Positions 1-9,465 of a stretch of 64,000 nt of DNA are shown here, one piece after another. Position numbers and translations under genes: made by a program. Below the pieces are notes generated by a model that was not told where the DNA came from, ran no database searches, and saw only the letters and a program-made list of their open reading frames with translations. The stretch comes from Pelobates cultripes (lineage: Eukaryota > Chordata > Amphibia > Anura > Pelobatidae): positions 23,534,538-23,598,537 of the forward strand of contig OW240918.1 in NCBI GenBank assembly GCA_933207985.1, given 5' to 3'. Positions within the stretch are counted from its first letter, which is position 1. Every line of letters begins with the position of its first letter.

Positions 1-2915
1 TCCGGGATAATGAGCGCTAGTGACTTAAGTGGCATGGCTTTAGAGATTGTTGAGTTGTTTGTTAGGGTGGGGCGGGCTTCATCCCATATTTTTAGTGACA
101 ATGTTGTGGTTGGTAGGCAGTCTTGCGGTTGCGGTCGGTTAAGTTTTGGTATCCACACTAAATTGTCAGTGCTAGCGTTATCAGCCCATTCTGCTTCTAA
201 GTGTTTCCATTGAGGTGCTCGTGTACTTGGCCGTGCTTGGATGATACTGCTTAGTATAGTTGCGTGATAGTATTGTTTCAGGTTTGGCATATTCATACCC
301 CCTTCTTTGAGCGGTAATTGCAATACTTTTAGGGCTATACGTGCCCTTTTGTCATTCCATACAAATCTAATTATCCAGCGTTGGATTGTGGCAAAATACG
401 TAGCGGGTATATGAATCATTAGTGATCTGAATAGGTATAACAACTTGGGGAGAATTATCATCTTGATCGCTACCATGCGACCCGACCAGGATATGAATGA
501 TGTTTTCCATTCTTGTAGTTGTTTTTTTATTTCTATACTGAGTTTGCCGTAATTGGCATTGAATAGTGCAGTGTGCGATTTTGTAAAACGTATTCCTAGA
601 AATGTGATGTAGTCATTTCTCCAGTCGTATGAGTAGGTGTTTTTTAATTTATGAGTGATGTCTGGGGGGAGTCCTTTGCAAAGTACTTGCGTTTTAGAAA
701 TATTCAGTTTGTAATAGGACATTTCACTATATTTTTCTAGTATGGAGTGGAAGTGTGGTAGGGAGGCTTCTGGATCTTGTATCGTCAGTAGTATATCGTC
801 TGCGAATAATGTGAGTTTATGTTCTTTGCTTTTTGTTTTGACGCCTAGGATTGATGGTTGTTGTCTAATGAGGGTTGTGAGAGGTTCCAACGCTAAGACA
901 TATAGCAGGGGTGATAGGGGACATCCCTGTCTGGTCCCATTCGTAATTGCAAACGGATCTGAGAGGAACCCTGCGTTAGTGAGTCTGGCAGTGGGGTTAC
1001 TATAGAGAGCCCGTATAGTGTTCATAAACTCTAATGGGAATCCAAATTTCGCTAAGGTTGCTCTAAGAAAGTCCCAGTTCAGCCTATCAAAAGCCTTTTC
1101 GGCATCAAGCGACATGAATAGGCACCCCGTTTTCCGTTTATGTGTACTATATAGTATGTCTAAAACTTTCCTAGTACCGTCCGTGCCTTGCCTTCCTTTT
1201 ATGAAGCCTACTTGGTCTTCATGGATTAGGTCTGGGAGCATAGCGGCTAATCTATTTGAAAATATTTTCGCCAGTAATTTAATATCCGTGTTAAGAAGTG
1301 AAATGGGGCGCAAGTTCTGTCCTCTGTCTGGTGTCTTCCCCGGTTTAGGCAGTGTGGCCACATGGGCTGTGAGCATTTCCTGTGGGATTGTCCCTGTGTT
1401 TATTATGGATTGGAAGGTTTGTCTTATGTGGGGAACTAGTATTGGGGCAAAAGTTTTGTAATATTGATTCGTGAATCCGTCTGGGCCCGGAGATTTCCCC
1501 GTGGGTAGTTTGGTTATGGCGTCTGTCAGTTCGGGTATCGAGATTTGTTCTGACAATTTATGTTTTTGTTCGTCTGTCAGTGTTGGCAATGGTATCTGTT
1601 GGAGGTATCCCTCAATTTCTGTGACAGTTGGTTGGTATAGAGTATTATCTTCCTTCAAATTATAGAGGGTGTTATAGAAGGTCACTAGTTCTTTATTCAT
1701 GTCTTGCGGGTTCCATAGTTTTTGGTTGCCCTTTGTGAGAATGTATGGGATCTTAGCATTGGATTGTTTTTTGCGTAACATGTTGGCCAATAGTTTACTA
1801 GCTTTGTTCCCTTTCGCATAGTGAGTCATCTTAAATTTTTTCAGGATGTATGCCGTTTTTTGGAATTGGTGTTCCTTAATTTTAGCAGTGATGGTTTGGA
1901 TTTCCGGTAGGAGATCCTGTTGTTTTGATTGGTAATATGTTTGGGTTATATCTCTCAATTGTATGAGCAGTTTCATAAGGGTTGTTCGCCTTTGCTTATT
2001 AAGGTAGGATGCTCTGCGGATCATCAGTCCTCGCATGACTGATTTATGTGCTTGCCACAGGGTCGGGGCTGTGATCTGGGGGTTCTCGTTAGTAGTGAAA
2101 TAGTGTTTAAGTTCTTGTTCTAGTGTAAGAATGAAGTCTCGATCGTGGAGCAGTGAGTTGTTTAGCCTCCACGAGCCTTTGCCTTTGTACGGGAATGCGT
2201 CAGTGAGTGTCAGTATCACTGGGGCATGGTCCGACCATGTTATGTCGCCGTGTATGCATTGATGTGTGTGTGGTAAACCTGTGCTAGTCACGAAAAAATG
2301 ATCTATCCTAGAGTGAGTTTTATGCACTTGAGAATAGTAGGTGTAGTCCTTATCTCCTGGGTGTAGCGTGCGCCATACATCGTATAAATTAAATTGAATG
2401 AGCAGTTGATTAAGTTTGTTGCAGGCTGATCTGAGTGATGTCAATCTGGGTTTATTTGCATCTAGTGTGGTGTCCATTTCTGGGTCTAGGGTATGGTTTA
2501 GGTCCCCACAGTATATCAATATGCCTTGTTGTATGTTGCTCACTTTAGTCAGTATTTTTTGTAGGAAGTGCCCTTGATTGTCGTTTGGTGCGTAGATGTT
2601 GACTATGGTGTATGTGACATCATTAAGGTTACATACTAGTATGAGGTATCTCCCATTGGTGTCTTTAACTATTTTAAGAGGTTCGAACGCAACTGATTTG
2701 TGTATTAGAATACTGACTCCCCTAGATTTGTGGCTGTATGTAGAGTGGTATTGGTTTGGAAATTGTTTAAGGTCCATGGATGGAGATGTCTGCCTTTTGA
2801 AGTGGGTTTCTTGTAGACAGATCACATCTGCGTTGTGGTTTTTTAATTCTGTGCGCAGTGTTTGGCGTTTTTGGGGGGAATTTAGACCCCTAACGTTATG
2901 TGAATATATTTTCAT
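1..2915 (-). CDS. L1 ORF2 protein: endonuclease and reverse transcriptase (C-terminus outside window)
   Basis: Translation from the ATG at 2915 starts MKIYSHNVRGLNSPQKR, the usual beginning of an APE-type endonuclease. Further endonuclease signatures are CLQETH, IYAPND, YCGDLN and WSDHAPV. The reverse transcriptase follows with KLPTGKSPGPDGF, NLRPISLLN, EDQVGFIKGRQ, DAEKAFDRLNW, GTRQGCPLSPLLY and the catalytic LFADD (codons at 795-806), then a GIRFTKS block. The catalytic box is in the same frame as the start codon and I find no in-frame stop from 2915 to 3. The family is usually about 1,250-1,300 residues, so roughly the last quarter, including the C-terminal Cys-rich region, is beyond the left edge. 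The protein nicks target DNA and primes reverse transcription of its own RNA. Confidence 0.9.
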   Translation of the reverse strand, partial: MKIYSHNVRGLNSPQKRQTLRTELKNHNADVICLQETHFKRQTSPSMDLKQFPNQYHSTYSHKSRGVSILIHKSVAFEPLKIVKDTNGRYLILVCNLNDVTYTIVNIYAPNDNQGHFLQKILTKVSNIQQGILIYCGDLNHTLDPEMDTTLDANKPRLTSLRSACNKLNQLLIQFNLYDVWRTLHPGDKDYTYYSQVHKTHSRIDHFFVTSTGLPHTHQCIHGDITWSDHAPVILTLTDAFPYKGKGSWRLNNSLLHDRDFILTLEQELKHYFTTNENPQITAPTLWQAHKSVMRGLMIRRASYLNKQRRTTLMKLLIQLRDITQTYYQSKQQDLLPEIQTITAKIKEHQFQKTAYILKKFKMTHYAKGNKASKLLANMLRKKQSNAKIPYILTKGNQKLWNPQDMNKELVTFYNTLYNLKEDNTLYQPTVTEIEGYLQQIPLPTLTDEQKHKLSEQISIPELTDAITKLPTGKSPGPDGFTNQYYKTFAPILVPHIRQTFQSIINTGTIPQEMLTAHVATLPKPGKTPDRGQNLRPISLLNTDIKLLAKIFSNRLAAMLPDLIHEDQVGFIKGRQGTDGTRKVLDILYSTHKRKTGCLFMSLDAEKAFDRLNWDFLRATLAKFGFPLEFMNTIRALYSNPTARLTNAGFLSDPFAITNGTRQGCPLSPLLYVLALEPLTTLIRQQPSILGVKTKSKEHKLTLFADDILLTIQDPEASLPHFHSILEKYSEMSYYKLNISKTQVLCKGLPPDITHKLKNTYSYDWRNDYITFLGIRFTKSHTALFNANYGKLSIEIKKQLQEWKTSFISWSGRMVAIKMIILPKLLYLFRSLMIHIPATYFATIQRWIIRFVWNDKRARIALKVLQLPLKEGGMNMPNLKQYYHATILSSIIQARPSTRAPQWKHLEAEWADNASTDNLVWIPKLNRPQPQDCLPTTTLSLKIWDEARPTLTNNSTISKAMPLKSLALIIP

Positions 2916-3785
2916 TATGGGGTTGGGTAGATTTGAGTTCTTCGTCAGTCGTTGGGTAGTATAGTGTAAGGTTTGGTGAGATTTTGCCTCGGTATGCTGT
3001 TCGTGATATGTGCCTGTTGATGGGCAGTGTGTAGGCTATTGGTTTAATATGCCTAGTTTTGGGTTTAGTGGGTTTGAGAATCTTCTCATGGTTTGCAACT
3101 TGGGGTAAGGGTTGAAGGGGTAGAAACCTGAGTCTCGTAAAGAGCTCAACTATATACAGCAATGCCCAGATGTAGGGCTCGGTACTTCTTGGTAGTACCT
3201 GGGGTGTGGTGAGCATGTACTTTCTGCTCACGAAGGAGGCTACCTGGGCTCCTTCATTGGGTAAATTTATCATATTCCCCGAAATATTTGCCAAACTCGT
3301 ATCCCCTCTTTTTTTTTTTTTAAATCTAGTATGCTCTTGTAGTATGCAAATGTTCTTCTAGCCGACATCTGATTGTGGGTTTGGTGCTTTAGTAACAATA
3401 TTCTGCAGTGATAGTCCTAGATAGTCTTTCTGATTCCAGTGTGGCCAGTTTTGCGTCTGCATATTAGTTGCGTGTCATTTCCAGCCCGTTAGGGTCAGTA
3501 GGTTAACCATAACCCTGTTGTTTTGGATGTGGGTTAACGGGTGTGCGTGTATAATTAGATAGGGATAAATCTAAGCCAGATGTGGTCTGCTTTTGGCATT
3601 TCGGGGTTCAGGTGTGTTTTGGCGTGCTTGTAAGCGTTATCTGTGTATGTAAGTTGTGCGGATTGAGGTGTCACAGAATTAACAAAAATAACATAACATA
3701 AACATTGGGTTCATTATATACATTACCAGCCTCTACTTGCAATATCTTATTGGCAGTCCAAATTGGCTGGTATAAGTCTATTATA
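2916..3785 (-). other. L1 inter-ORF region
   Basis: About 870 bp separate ORF1 from ORF2. This is long compared with the few dozen bases in mammalian L1. A 132-codon reading frame (3294 down to 2896) overlaps the ORF2 start in another frame; it matches no family I recognise and looks like chance. A run of T at 3309-3321 appears as an A-run on the coding strand. Confidence 0.55.
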
Positions 3786-4796
3786 TTATGCTTTCCGCCA
3801 TTCACGATGCAGCGCGGCGGTTTCCCTTGTCGGTTTGCTTGGCGTTGGTAGGTTCCATTCTTGAAGAAACTTTTCTCCGTCCTCTGGCGATGTCAGTATC
3901 TTCGTCGCGCCTCCTTTAGAGATGAGAAGCTTGAGGGGGTAACCCCACCGGTAGGCTATTTGTTGCTGTCTGAGGATGGTGGTGATGGGTTGGAAGGCTT
4001 TCCTCTTTCTCAGCGTCGCCGCGGATAAGTCCGTGAATATCTTTATGCCAGCATATTTGCTAGGTACCTCCTTGTTGGTTCTGCTCTGTCGTAATATTAT
4101 TTCTTTGATGTGGTGATAATGGGCGCATAGGATGACATCCCTGGGGACCGAGGGTGGTAGGTGTGAAGGTTTGGGTATCCTGTGTACTCTATCTAAGAGG
4201 AGCATGTCTGACGGTGTGTCTGGCGAGAGCGTGTGGAAGAATTCATGCACATAAGCCTGGAGGTCCGCAGGGGCCACCGTTTCTGGTATGCCCCGCAATC
4301 TTAAGTTATTCCTCCTCGCCCTATCTTCCATATCCATGAGTTTGTTCTCCATTGTGGATACAGTGGCTTGAAGTGTGTTCACCTGGTCTGTTAGGTGGTT
4401 ATGTGCCTCTTGTGTCTCCTCCAATCTCTCCTCCACGTGGGAGGTTCTCGTTCCCAGCTCCGCTATATCTTTTTTCAGACTCGATAATCCTGCTTCCCAG
4501 CCAGCCATCATTTTGCTTGAGAATATGCCCAGCTGTTCTAAAAGGAATTGCTTGGTGACCGGCTCCTCCATAGCCTGTTCAGCAGGGTCGGTGGAGAGGT
4601 TGCCGTCGTGAGTTTCTTCTCCGCCATCTTGTTGGTGCTGCTGGCTCATGTGTTTACTCGGCACCGCATTTTGACCAAAAAAGTTTTGCTTTTCGGTTTT
4701 AGAGGCTTGCCGTTTCTGTTTTAGTTGTGACATAGTAGTTTTCGTTTTGTCAGGGTCTTCTATTATGGGTGTTGAAACGCCTTTATCGGAGCCCAT
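3786..4796 (-). CDS. L1 ORF1 protein: coiled-coil RNA-binding chaperone
   Basis: This is a complete 336-residue frame. Residues 1-80 are polar and low-complexity. Residues about 100-158 show a heptad-like pattern (VEERLEETQEAHNHLTDQV) expected of the trimerising coiled coil. Residues about 158-240 begin with EDRARRNNLRLRGIPE, the hallmark of the RRM domain of L1 ORF1 proteins. A C-terminal domain follows with KIFTDLSAATLRKRKAF. Length and order match vertebrate L1 ORF1p, which coats L1 RNA to form the retrotransposition particle. The frame is uninterrupted and lies directly upstream of ORF2 on the same strand. The assignment rests on motif recognition, not a database search. Confidence 0.88.
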   Translation of the reverse strand: MGSDKGVSTPIIEDPDKTKTTMSQLKQKRQASKTEKQNFFGQNAVPSKHMSQQHQQDGGEETHDGNLSTDPAEQAMEEPVTKQFLLEQLGIFSSKMMAGWEAGLSSLKKDIAELGTRTSHVEERLEETQEAHNHLTDQVNTLQATVSTMENKLMDMEDRARRNNLRLRGIPETVAPADLQAYVHEFFHTLSPDTPSDMLLLDRVHRIPKPSHLPPSVPRDVILCAHYHHIKEIILRQSRTNKEVPSKYAGIKIFTDLSAATLRKRKAFQPITTILRQQQIAYRWGYPLKLLISKGGATKILTSPEDGEKFLQEWNLPTPSKPTRETAALHREWRKA

Positions 4797-4840
4797 GTGC
4801 AGGAGCTAAGAATTACACGTCCATCTTGCTCCGCCGGTGT
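4797..4840 (-). promoter_or_regulatory. L1 5' leader with YY1-like CAAGATGG motif
   Basis: On the minus strand this reads ..CCGGCGGAGCAAGATGGACGTG.. about 25-45 bases before ORF1. Human L1 also begins with a GGAGCCAAGATGG-type sequence that binds YY1 and sets the transcription start. The likeness suggests that the true 5' end lies near 4840. The YY1 core CAAGATGG is at 4821-4828. This is inference from similarity. Confidence 0.5.
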
Positions 4841-4844
4841 TGTA

Positions 4845-5491
4845 GGTGTATTTTAACAGTGAATGACAGAATGACAAAAAAAATAAATCCTGAAAAACAC
4901 ATGTCAAAAAAGTTATAAATTGATTTGTATGTCAGTGAGTGAAATAAGTATTTGACTCCTTCGACTTGGCAAAATCCTTGTTGGCAATCACAGAGGTCAT
5001 ACATTTGTGTAGTTGGCCACTAGGTTTGCACACATCTCAGGAGGGATTTTGTCCAATTCAACTTTGCAGATCCTCTCCTAGTCATTAAGATTTTAAGGCT
5101 GACGTTTGGCAACTCGAACCTTCAGCTCCCTCCACAGATTTTCTATGGGATTAAGGTCTGGAGACTGGCTAGGACACTCCAGGAACTTAATGTGCTTCTT
5201 CTTGAGCCACTTCTTTGTTGCCTTGGCTGTGTGTTTTGGGTCATTGTCATACTGGAATACACATCCATGAACCATTTTCTTTGCCCTGGCTGAGGAAAGG
5301 AGGTTCTTGTCCAAGATTTTACGGTACATGACCCCGTCCATCGTCCCTTTGATGTGGTGAAGTTGTCCAGTCTCCATAGGAGAACAACCCCTCCAAAGCA
5401 TAATGTTTCCACCAGAATGTTTGATGGTGGGGATGGTGTTCTTGAGGTCATAGGCAGCATTCCTCCTCCACCAAACACGGCTAATTACCAC
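4845..5491 (-). mobile_element. Tc1-like transposon, 3' half only
   Basis: The region holds the C-terminal half of a Tc1 transposase plus the 3' flank with a GTGAAATAAGTATTTGACTC-type subterminal sequence typical of Tc1/Passport-like elements. It is cut on the right at about 5491, where the Ngaro-type element begins. On the left it abuts the L1 5' end. Confidence 0.75.
5093..5491 (-). pseudogene. Tc1-like transposase, C-terminal fragment
   Basis: The open stretch of 132 codons carries the end of the DDE catalytic core. [11 protein letters not shown] supplies an aspartate and [14 protein letters not shown] supplies the glutamate, with exactly 34 residues between them (DD34E, typical of Tc1). 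The N-terminal paired-like DNA-binding domain and the first catalytic aspartate are absent because the element stops at about 5491. It cannot encode an active transposase. Confidence 0.85.
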
Positions 5492-5499
5492 CCCTCCCC

Positions 5500-5912
5500 C
5501 CCAAACGTTTAATATGGACTGCCATTAAATGATTGATATTACGTTGACACTTAGCAATCGTCGTAGGATCCCTAGCATAGCACCAATGAAGAAGCAGTAC
5601 AATTTCTGACCAAATAATAATCACACCAGGAACCAACCCCCTATCCACAACCCTCTTCATGCTATGCACCAATTCCCTCTGGGACAGAAGCCCCAGATAA
5701 TTCCCCCCAGTGTGAATCAAAATGAAATCCAGAGCCTGTCCCTGCCCTAGCCTCCAAAACAGCTCAGAACAAACATTATTTCACCCAAAACCACAAAAAC
5801 CAAAACAGTATAGATAGACCAGATCCGAAAAGCCCAGCTGCATGCCTTGGAAACAAACTGCGGCTCTCCGTTCAGACCAATAGATGAAGGAGTGGCCTAT
5901 TAGCCAAGTTAC
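5500..5912 (-). pseudogene. SGNH-hydrolase domain of Ngaro-type element
   Basis: One fragment contains GHSFIYWSERRAAV, consistent with the block I serine of SGNH/GDSL hydrolases. A second contains IHTGGNYLG (a block III GGN motif) followed by VIIIWSEI. In Ngaro elements this domain follows the recombinase. A frame break falls between the two blocks near 5770, and GGNY replaces the more usual GGND. Confidence 0.65.
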
Positions 5913-5984
5913 CCATACTGGAAGCGAGGAAACAACTAAACACCACCATAACATATAACAAAAACCCCTTTCCAAAACCTATGA

Positions 5985-6862
5985 AGCACACCAAACGATC
6001 AGGACGCACATAGGACTGGAACCTAACTGATTCCCACTGCCCGACCTTCTTCACCAACTCATCACCCAACCCCAATTGGGCAGCCTTTATCGTAGCCCCG
6101 ATACGAGCAAACTAAAACTTTGACAAGGAAGAACCATCCTCATGTAATAAGAAAGAGCCCCCAATGCAGGCACAACCCACCTGGCAAACAATTGCTCCTG
6201 GTAAGGAATACAAAGTAATCAAGCATCCATTACCAAAGACATCAGTTTTCGAACACCGACTATTAATCGATACCCTATCACCCCAAACTTCCACATCCAA
6301 AGCCTGGAGACCACCTCCACGAAGCCGACTACTACTTACCAGTTCACCGACTTAAAATCCCCGAAGAAAAGCAACCGAAAACAGTAAAACTTCATAGCGA
6401 GAACAAAAAATACCCGAAATACCCCACAAGCCGGTGAAGCAACGCAAAAGACTCTGGCCTCCTAGAGTCCGGAGCCTTCTTCCTTTTCCGAAAACCCTTA
6501 AGAGCCTGATGAACCAGGAAGTGTTTCATCAGGTCCTCCCATCCATTTAGTTTAAATAGGAAAACCATCACCGCCAAATTCCAATGGACCACTGACAGAG
6601 AAGCCCCAGAGGCAAACAATTGACAAAGGAACCACAACAGGGCCTCAAGACGAATTTTCCCTAAATGATGACCCCCCCATACAAGTCAATGTTCCTTCCC
6701 AAACCTTACTGAAGGCTACCAGCGCCATGGAATCCCTGATCAGGCCTCCAAGCAGGAAGTCTCTAGCTGCCACATTTCCTCTGGACAGGCCAAACCTTCC
6801 ATCTGTGCTCCCGGAGCTTTGCTCGAAACCTCGCCCACTGGAAATAAAAAAGTGAATAAGCA
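5985..6862 (-). pseudogene. Tyrosine recombinase of Ngaro-type element (broken)
   Basis: Three fragments can be placed in order. LIRDSMAL..FSKVW is the N-terminal SAM-like region (around 6750-6700). LFKLNGWEDLMKHFLV and KRKKAPDSRRPESF come from the core-binding region (around 6570-6440). VGQWESVRFQSYVRPD is the C-terminus (around 6040-5995), with the W and the expected nucleophilic Y. The enzyme would integrate circular cDNA. The middle part is scrambled by stops and frameshifts. Confidence 0.65.
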
Positions 6863-8214
6863 ATTACTTTTAAGAAACAAGGCACATGACATGCATGAAA
6901 AACAATGTTAAATCGCATGGAACTCAAAACAAAATGCTGAAGCAGTCTTACAACTGGGACTAAAGAAGCCAATAAATTATTCACCGCATCCACGACTGCT
7001 ATGTTGTTGGTAAGGAAAACGACCTTACTGTCCTTCAAGTCATGCCCGATGTTATCGTTATAAAGCAACCAATAACCGGAACAATTCCAAAAAGGCTAAA
7101 TTCCTAATAAGCGAGTTTGTGGTCCTGTTTGGGGGCAATTATACTGCACATCATTGGCCCGCAAAGTAGGCCCTAAAACCCACACTCATCTGTAAACAAT
7201 CAGTAAACATCAGTATCCCTGATGCATCAGTAAATAATTTTAGTTCCTTTGACGAAACTGCCTCCTTCCAAAAGAAAACCTTCCAATTAAGATCACAAAG
7301 GAACACCTCCCATATGCCCAAGTCCTCCTTCGTCATAACCAAGACCCGAATAAAATGATGAGGTAAGATCACCCCACAGGTGGCCTTGGCCAAAAAACTA
7401 TTGAACACTCTACCCATCTGGATTGCCCGACAAGCGAAATTCAGTTGACCAATTAAGGACTGCAAAGCCCGCAAAGCCACTTTCTTACTTCTGAAATGAT
7501 CTCCTGAAGAGTGGCCAGGTGCAAGGCATTCACCTGCCACGGTATAAATTTCGAGCCCCAAGAAACTAATGGTGCCCCGAAAACATGAGCCACTCATTCC
7601 TGCAACAGGTATCCAAACCCGAGGGGCCAACAAACAAGAAGTCATCCAAATAATGTACAACAAACTTGGTGCCCACCCAACTTAATTACCCACTCCAGAA
7701 AAGTACTACATTTTTCAAAGTAAGCATATGAGATGGAATATCCCATGGGCAGACAGAGATCAATAAAGCATTTCCCGTCAAAAAAGCAACCCAGCAGATG
7801 ATGACATGCAGGGTGAATAGGCAAAAGCTGGAATGCTGATTCCACATCAGCCTTAGCCAACAATTCCCCAAGACCAGCTTTCGGAACCAACTTGACTGCG
7901 TGGTCAAATGATGCGTAGGAAACCGAACAGAGCGCCCCATCAATGTCATGATTTACCATAAGAAAGATGATGTATTAGTCAAAACTTTTCTGCCTCTTTC
8001 TTGGGCACGCCCCACACAATGGTGAAATACGCAGATCACGAATCGGCAGCCCATCAAAAGGTCCTGCCCTCCTCCCCAATTGGACTTCCATGAGTAATGC
8101 ACAATGGACTGCAAATTATGAAAATGGTGAACAACCGCCCACTCCCTAAATGGAATGACAAACCCTCTAGTAAACCCTTCCTGTAGAAGCGCCACATCCT
8201 CTTGATTACCGTAT
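6763..8214 (-). pseudogene. Reverse transcriptase / RNase H of Ngaro-type element (broken)
   Basis: From the right, GFTRGFVIPF and a conserved CVFHHCVGRAQE-like stretch mark the N-terminus. They are followed by KADVESAFQLLPIHP (RT motif A, with the aspartate), CLPMGYSISYAYFEKC (motif B) and, after a frameshift, the connection region with SLIGQLNFACRAI. The RNase H part shows LFTDASG and VFLTNNIAVVDAVN, where the second D appears changed to N. At least three frameshifts are needed to read across. Confidence 0.7.
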
Positions 8215-8229
8215 TTGCTTAGCCATGGG

Positions 8230-8435
8230 AGCATCACGTGTGTGAGTATGAGTGTGTATATGTGTATGAGTTTGAGTGTGAATATGAGTGTGTGTATGAG
8301 TTTGAGTGTGTGTGAGTATGAGTGTGTGTATGAGTTTGAGTGTGTGTATGAGTTTGTGTATGTGAGTGTGAGTGTGTGTGTGAGTATGAATGCATGTATG
8401 AGTGTATGTGTGAGTGTGTGTGTATGTCAGAGTGT

Positions 8436-8528
<93 letters not shown>

Positions 8529-8760
8529 AGTGTGCTTCTGTGTCTGCGCACACATCTGTGTATGTGCAACTGTGTGCCATGGTGTGAATTTTTATGTCAG
8601 TGTGTGTCTGTGTTATGGTGTGGGCATGTATTAATGTTTGTGTGTGTCAGGGTGCATATGTGTTATATCGGTGTGTATCTATATGTATGTGTCAGTGTCT
8701 ATATGAATTTATGTGTATGAATATCTGTGTAAGTATGTATGTATGTATGTAGTAGTGTAT
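8230..8760. repeat. TG/GTATGAG-type microsatellite with a (TA)n core
   Basis: Imperfect GTGTGTATGAGT-like repeats flank an almost pure (TA)n tract at about 8455-8525 with one CACA interruption at about 8484-8488. Long open frames here, reading CVCMSVSV or TYTHTH, result from the repeat and are not genes. Confidence 0.9.
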
Positions 8761-8779
8761 GTGCATACATCCAAGCAGT

Positions 8780-9020
8780 CAAACACCAGCACAAGATACT
8801 AGCACACAAATATTGCATACAAACATACCCCTGCATTCAAACTAAAATATATATATATATATACAAACATACCTCTTCACTCAAAAACAAATACTTCACA
8901 CAAATGTACATCTGCATTTAAAATTGAACATTTAGACACACCCCTGCAATCAAACGCAAACATTACATACAAACACACCCCTTTATTAAAACACAATAAC
9001 TAATTACAAGCACCTCATCA
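8780..9020. repeat. Degenerate ~33-bp minisatellite
   Basis: A unit resembling ACAAACATACCCCTGCATTC followed by AAAC and an A/T-rich tail recurs four to five times with drift. No gene is visible. Confidence 0.5.
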
Positions 9021-9182
9021 AACACCAACGCTGTGCATTACACTATAGCCAGGGGCGTATTAGCCGCGAGGCAAACAAGGCATTTGCCTTGGGCGGCATT
9101 TTTCAGGGGGCGGCAAAAAACGCCGCCCCCAAATGCCCAGACAAATGCCTTGTTAGCCTTGCGGCTAACTGACTGGGCGGCG

Positions 9183-9368
9183 CTGGGCAGGCGGCTGGCG
9201 AGGGAGCTCTTCCCCTGAGCGGTCTGCTCAGCTCCCTCGCACGCCGCAGAGTGAGGCTGGGAGCCGGAAGATGACGTCATCTTCCGGCTCCCAGCCTCAC
9301 TCTGCGGCGCGCGAGGGAGCTGAGCAGACCGCTCAGGGGAAGAGCTCCCTCGCCAGCCGCCTGCCCAG
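9183..9368. repeat. Near-perfect zero-spacer palindrome, 93-bp arms
   Basis: Both arms read the same outward from the centre between 9275 and 9276, with one mismatch found by eye (the A in CGCACGCCGC against G in the partner). The centre is TGACGTCA. The arms are GC-rich and include GCGAGGGAGCTC and AGCGGTCTGCTCAGCTC. Confidence 0.9.
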
Positions 9369-9465
9369 CCCGGCAACCACTGGACCACCAGGGAGGTAAT
9401 GAACCCCCCTTCCCCCCAGCACTCCCAAAGGTAAGGAGGTGGGGGGGGGGGTAAATAAAAAAAAA

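Larger units (their letters stand above)
1..4840 (-). mobile_element. L1-type non-LTR retrotransposon, 5' portion, apparently intact
   Basis: The element reads on the minus strand: a short 5' leader (about 4797-4840), ORF1 (3786-4796), an inter-ORF stretch of about 870 bp, then ORF2 from 2915 to the left edge. ORF1 is unbroken and ORF2 has no stop across all 971 codons in view. The 5' end keeps a GGAGCAAGATGG-like start. Most genomic L1 copies are 5'-truncated and broken, so this one looks young. The 3' UTR, poly(A) tail and target duplication lie outside the window. To the right the L1 abuts a Tc1 relic, so it probably inserted into or beside that older element. Confidence 0.88.
5492..8214 (-). 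mobile_element. Ngaro-type tyrosine-recombinase retrotransposon (degenerate)
   Basis: In minus-strand order the fragments are reverse transcriptase (8214-7642), RNase H (7663-6763), tyrosine recombinase (about 6862-5985) and an SGNH hydrolase domain (about 5912-5500). RT/RNase H, tyrosine recombinase and SGNH hydrolase together are the layout of vertebrate Ngaro elements. Many stops and frameshifts split the frames. No terminal direct repeats are recognisable: the left edge abuts the Tc1 relic and the right edge runs into a microsatellite, so both ends may be lost. Confidence 0.75.

Noticed and set aside
10..2964. Plus-strand open frames over the first 3 kb (for example 742-1005, 1018-1461, 2596-2964)
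   Set aside because: They are antisense shadows of the L1 ORF2 on the minus strand, which has clear endonuclease and RT motifs.
4154..4611. Plus-strand open frames over ORF1
   Set aside because: Antisense to the coiled-coil ORF1, with no domain of their own.
8206..8720. Long open frames reading CVCMSV or THTHTH
   Set aside because: Translations of TG/CA microsatellite; all frames are open because the repeat lacks stops.
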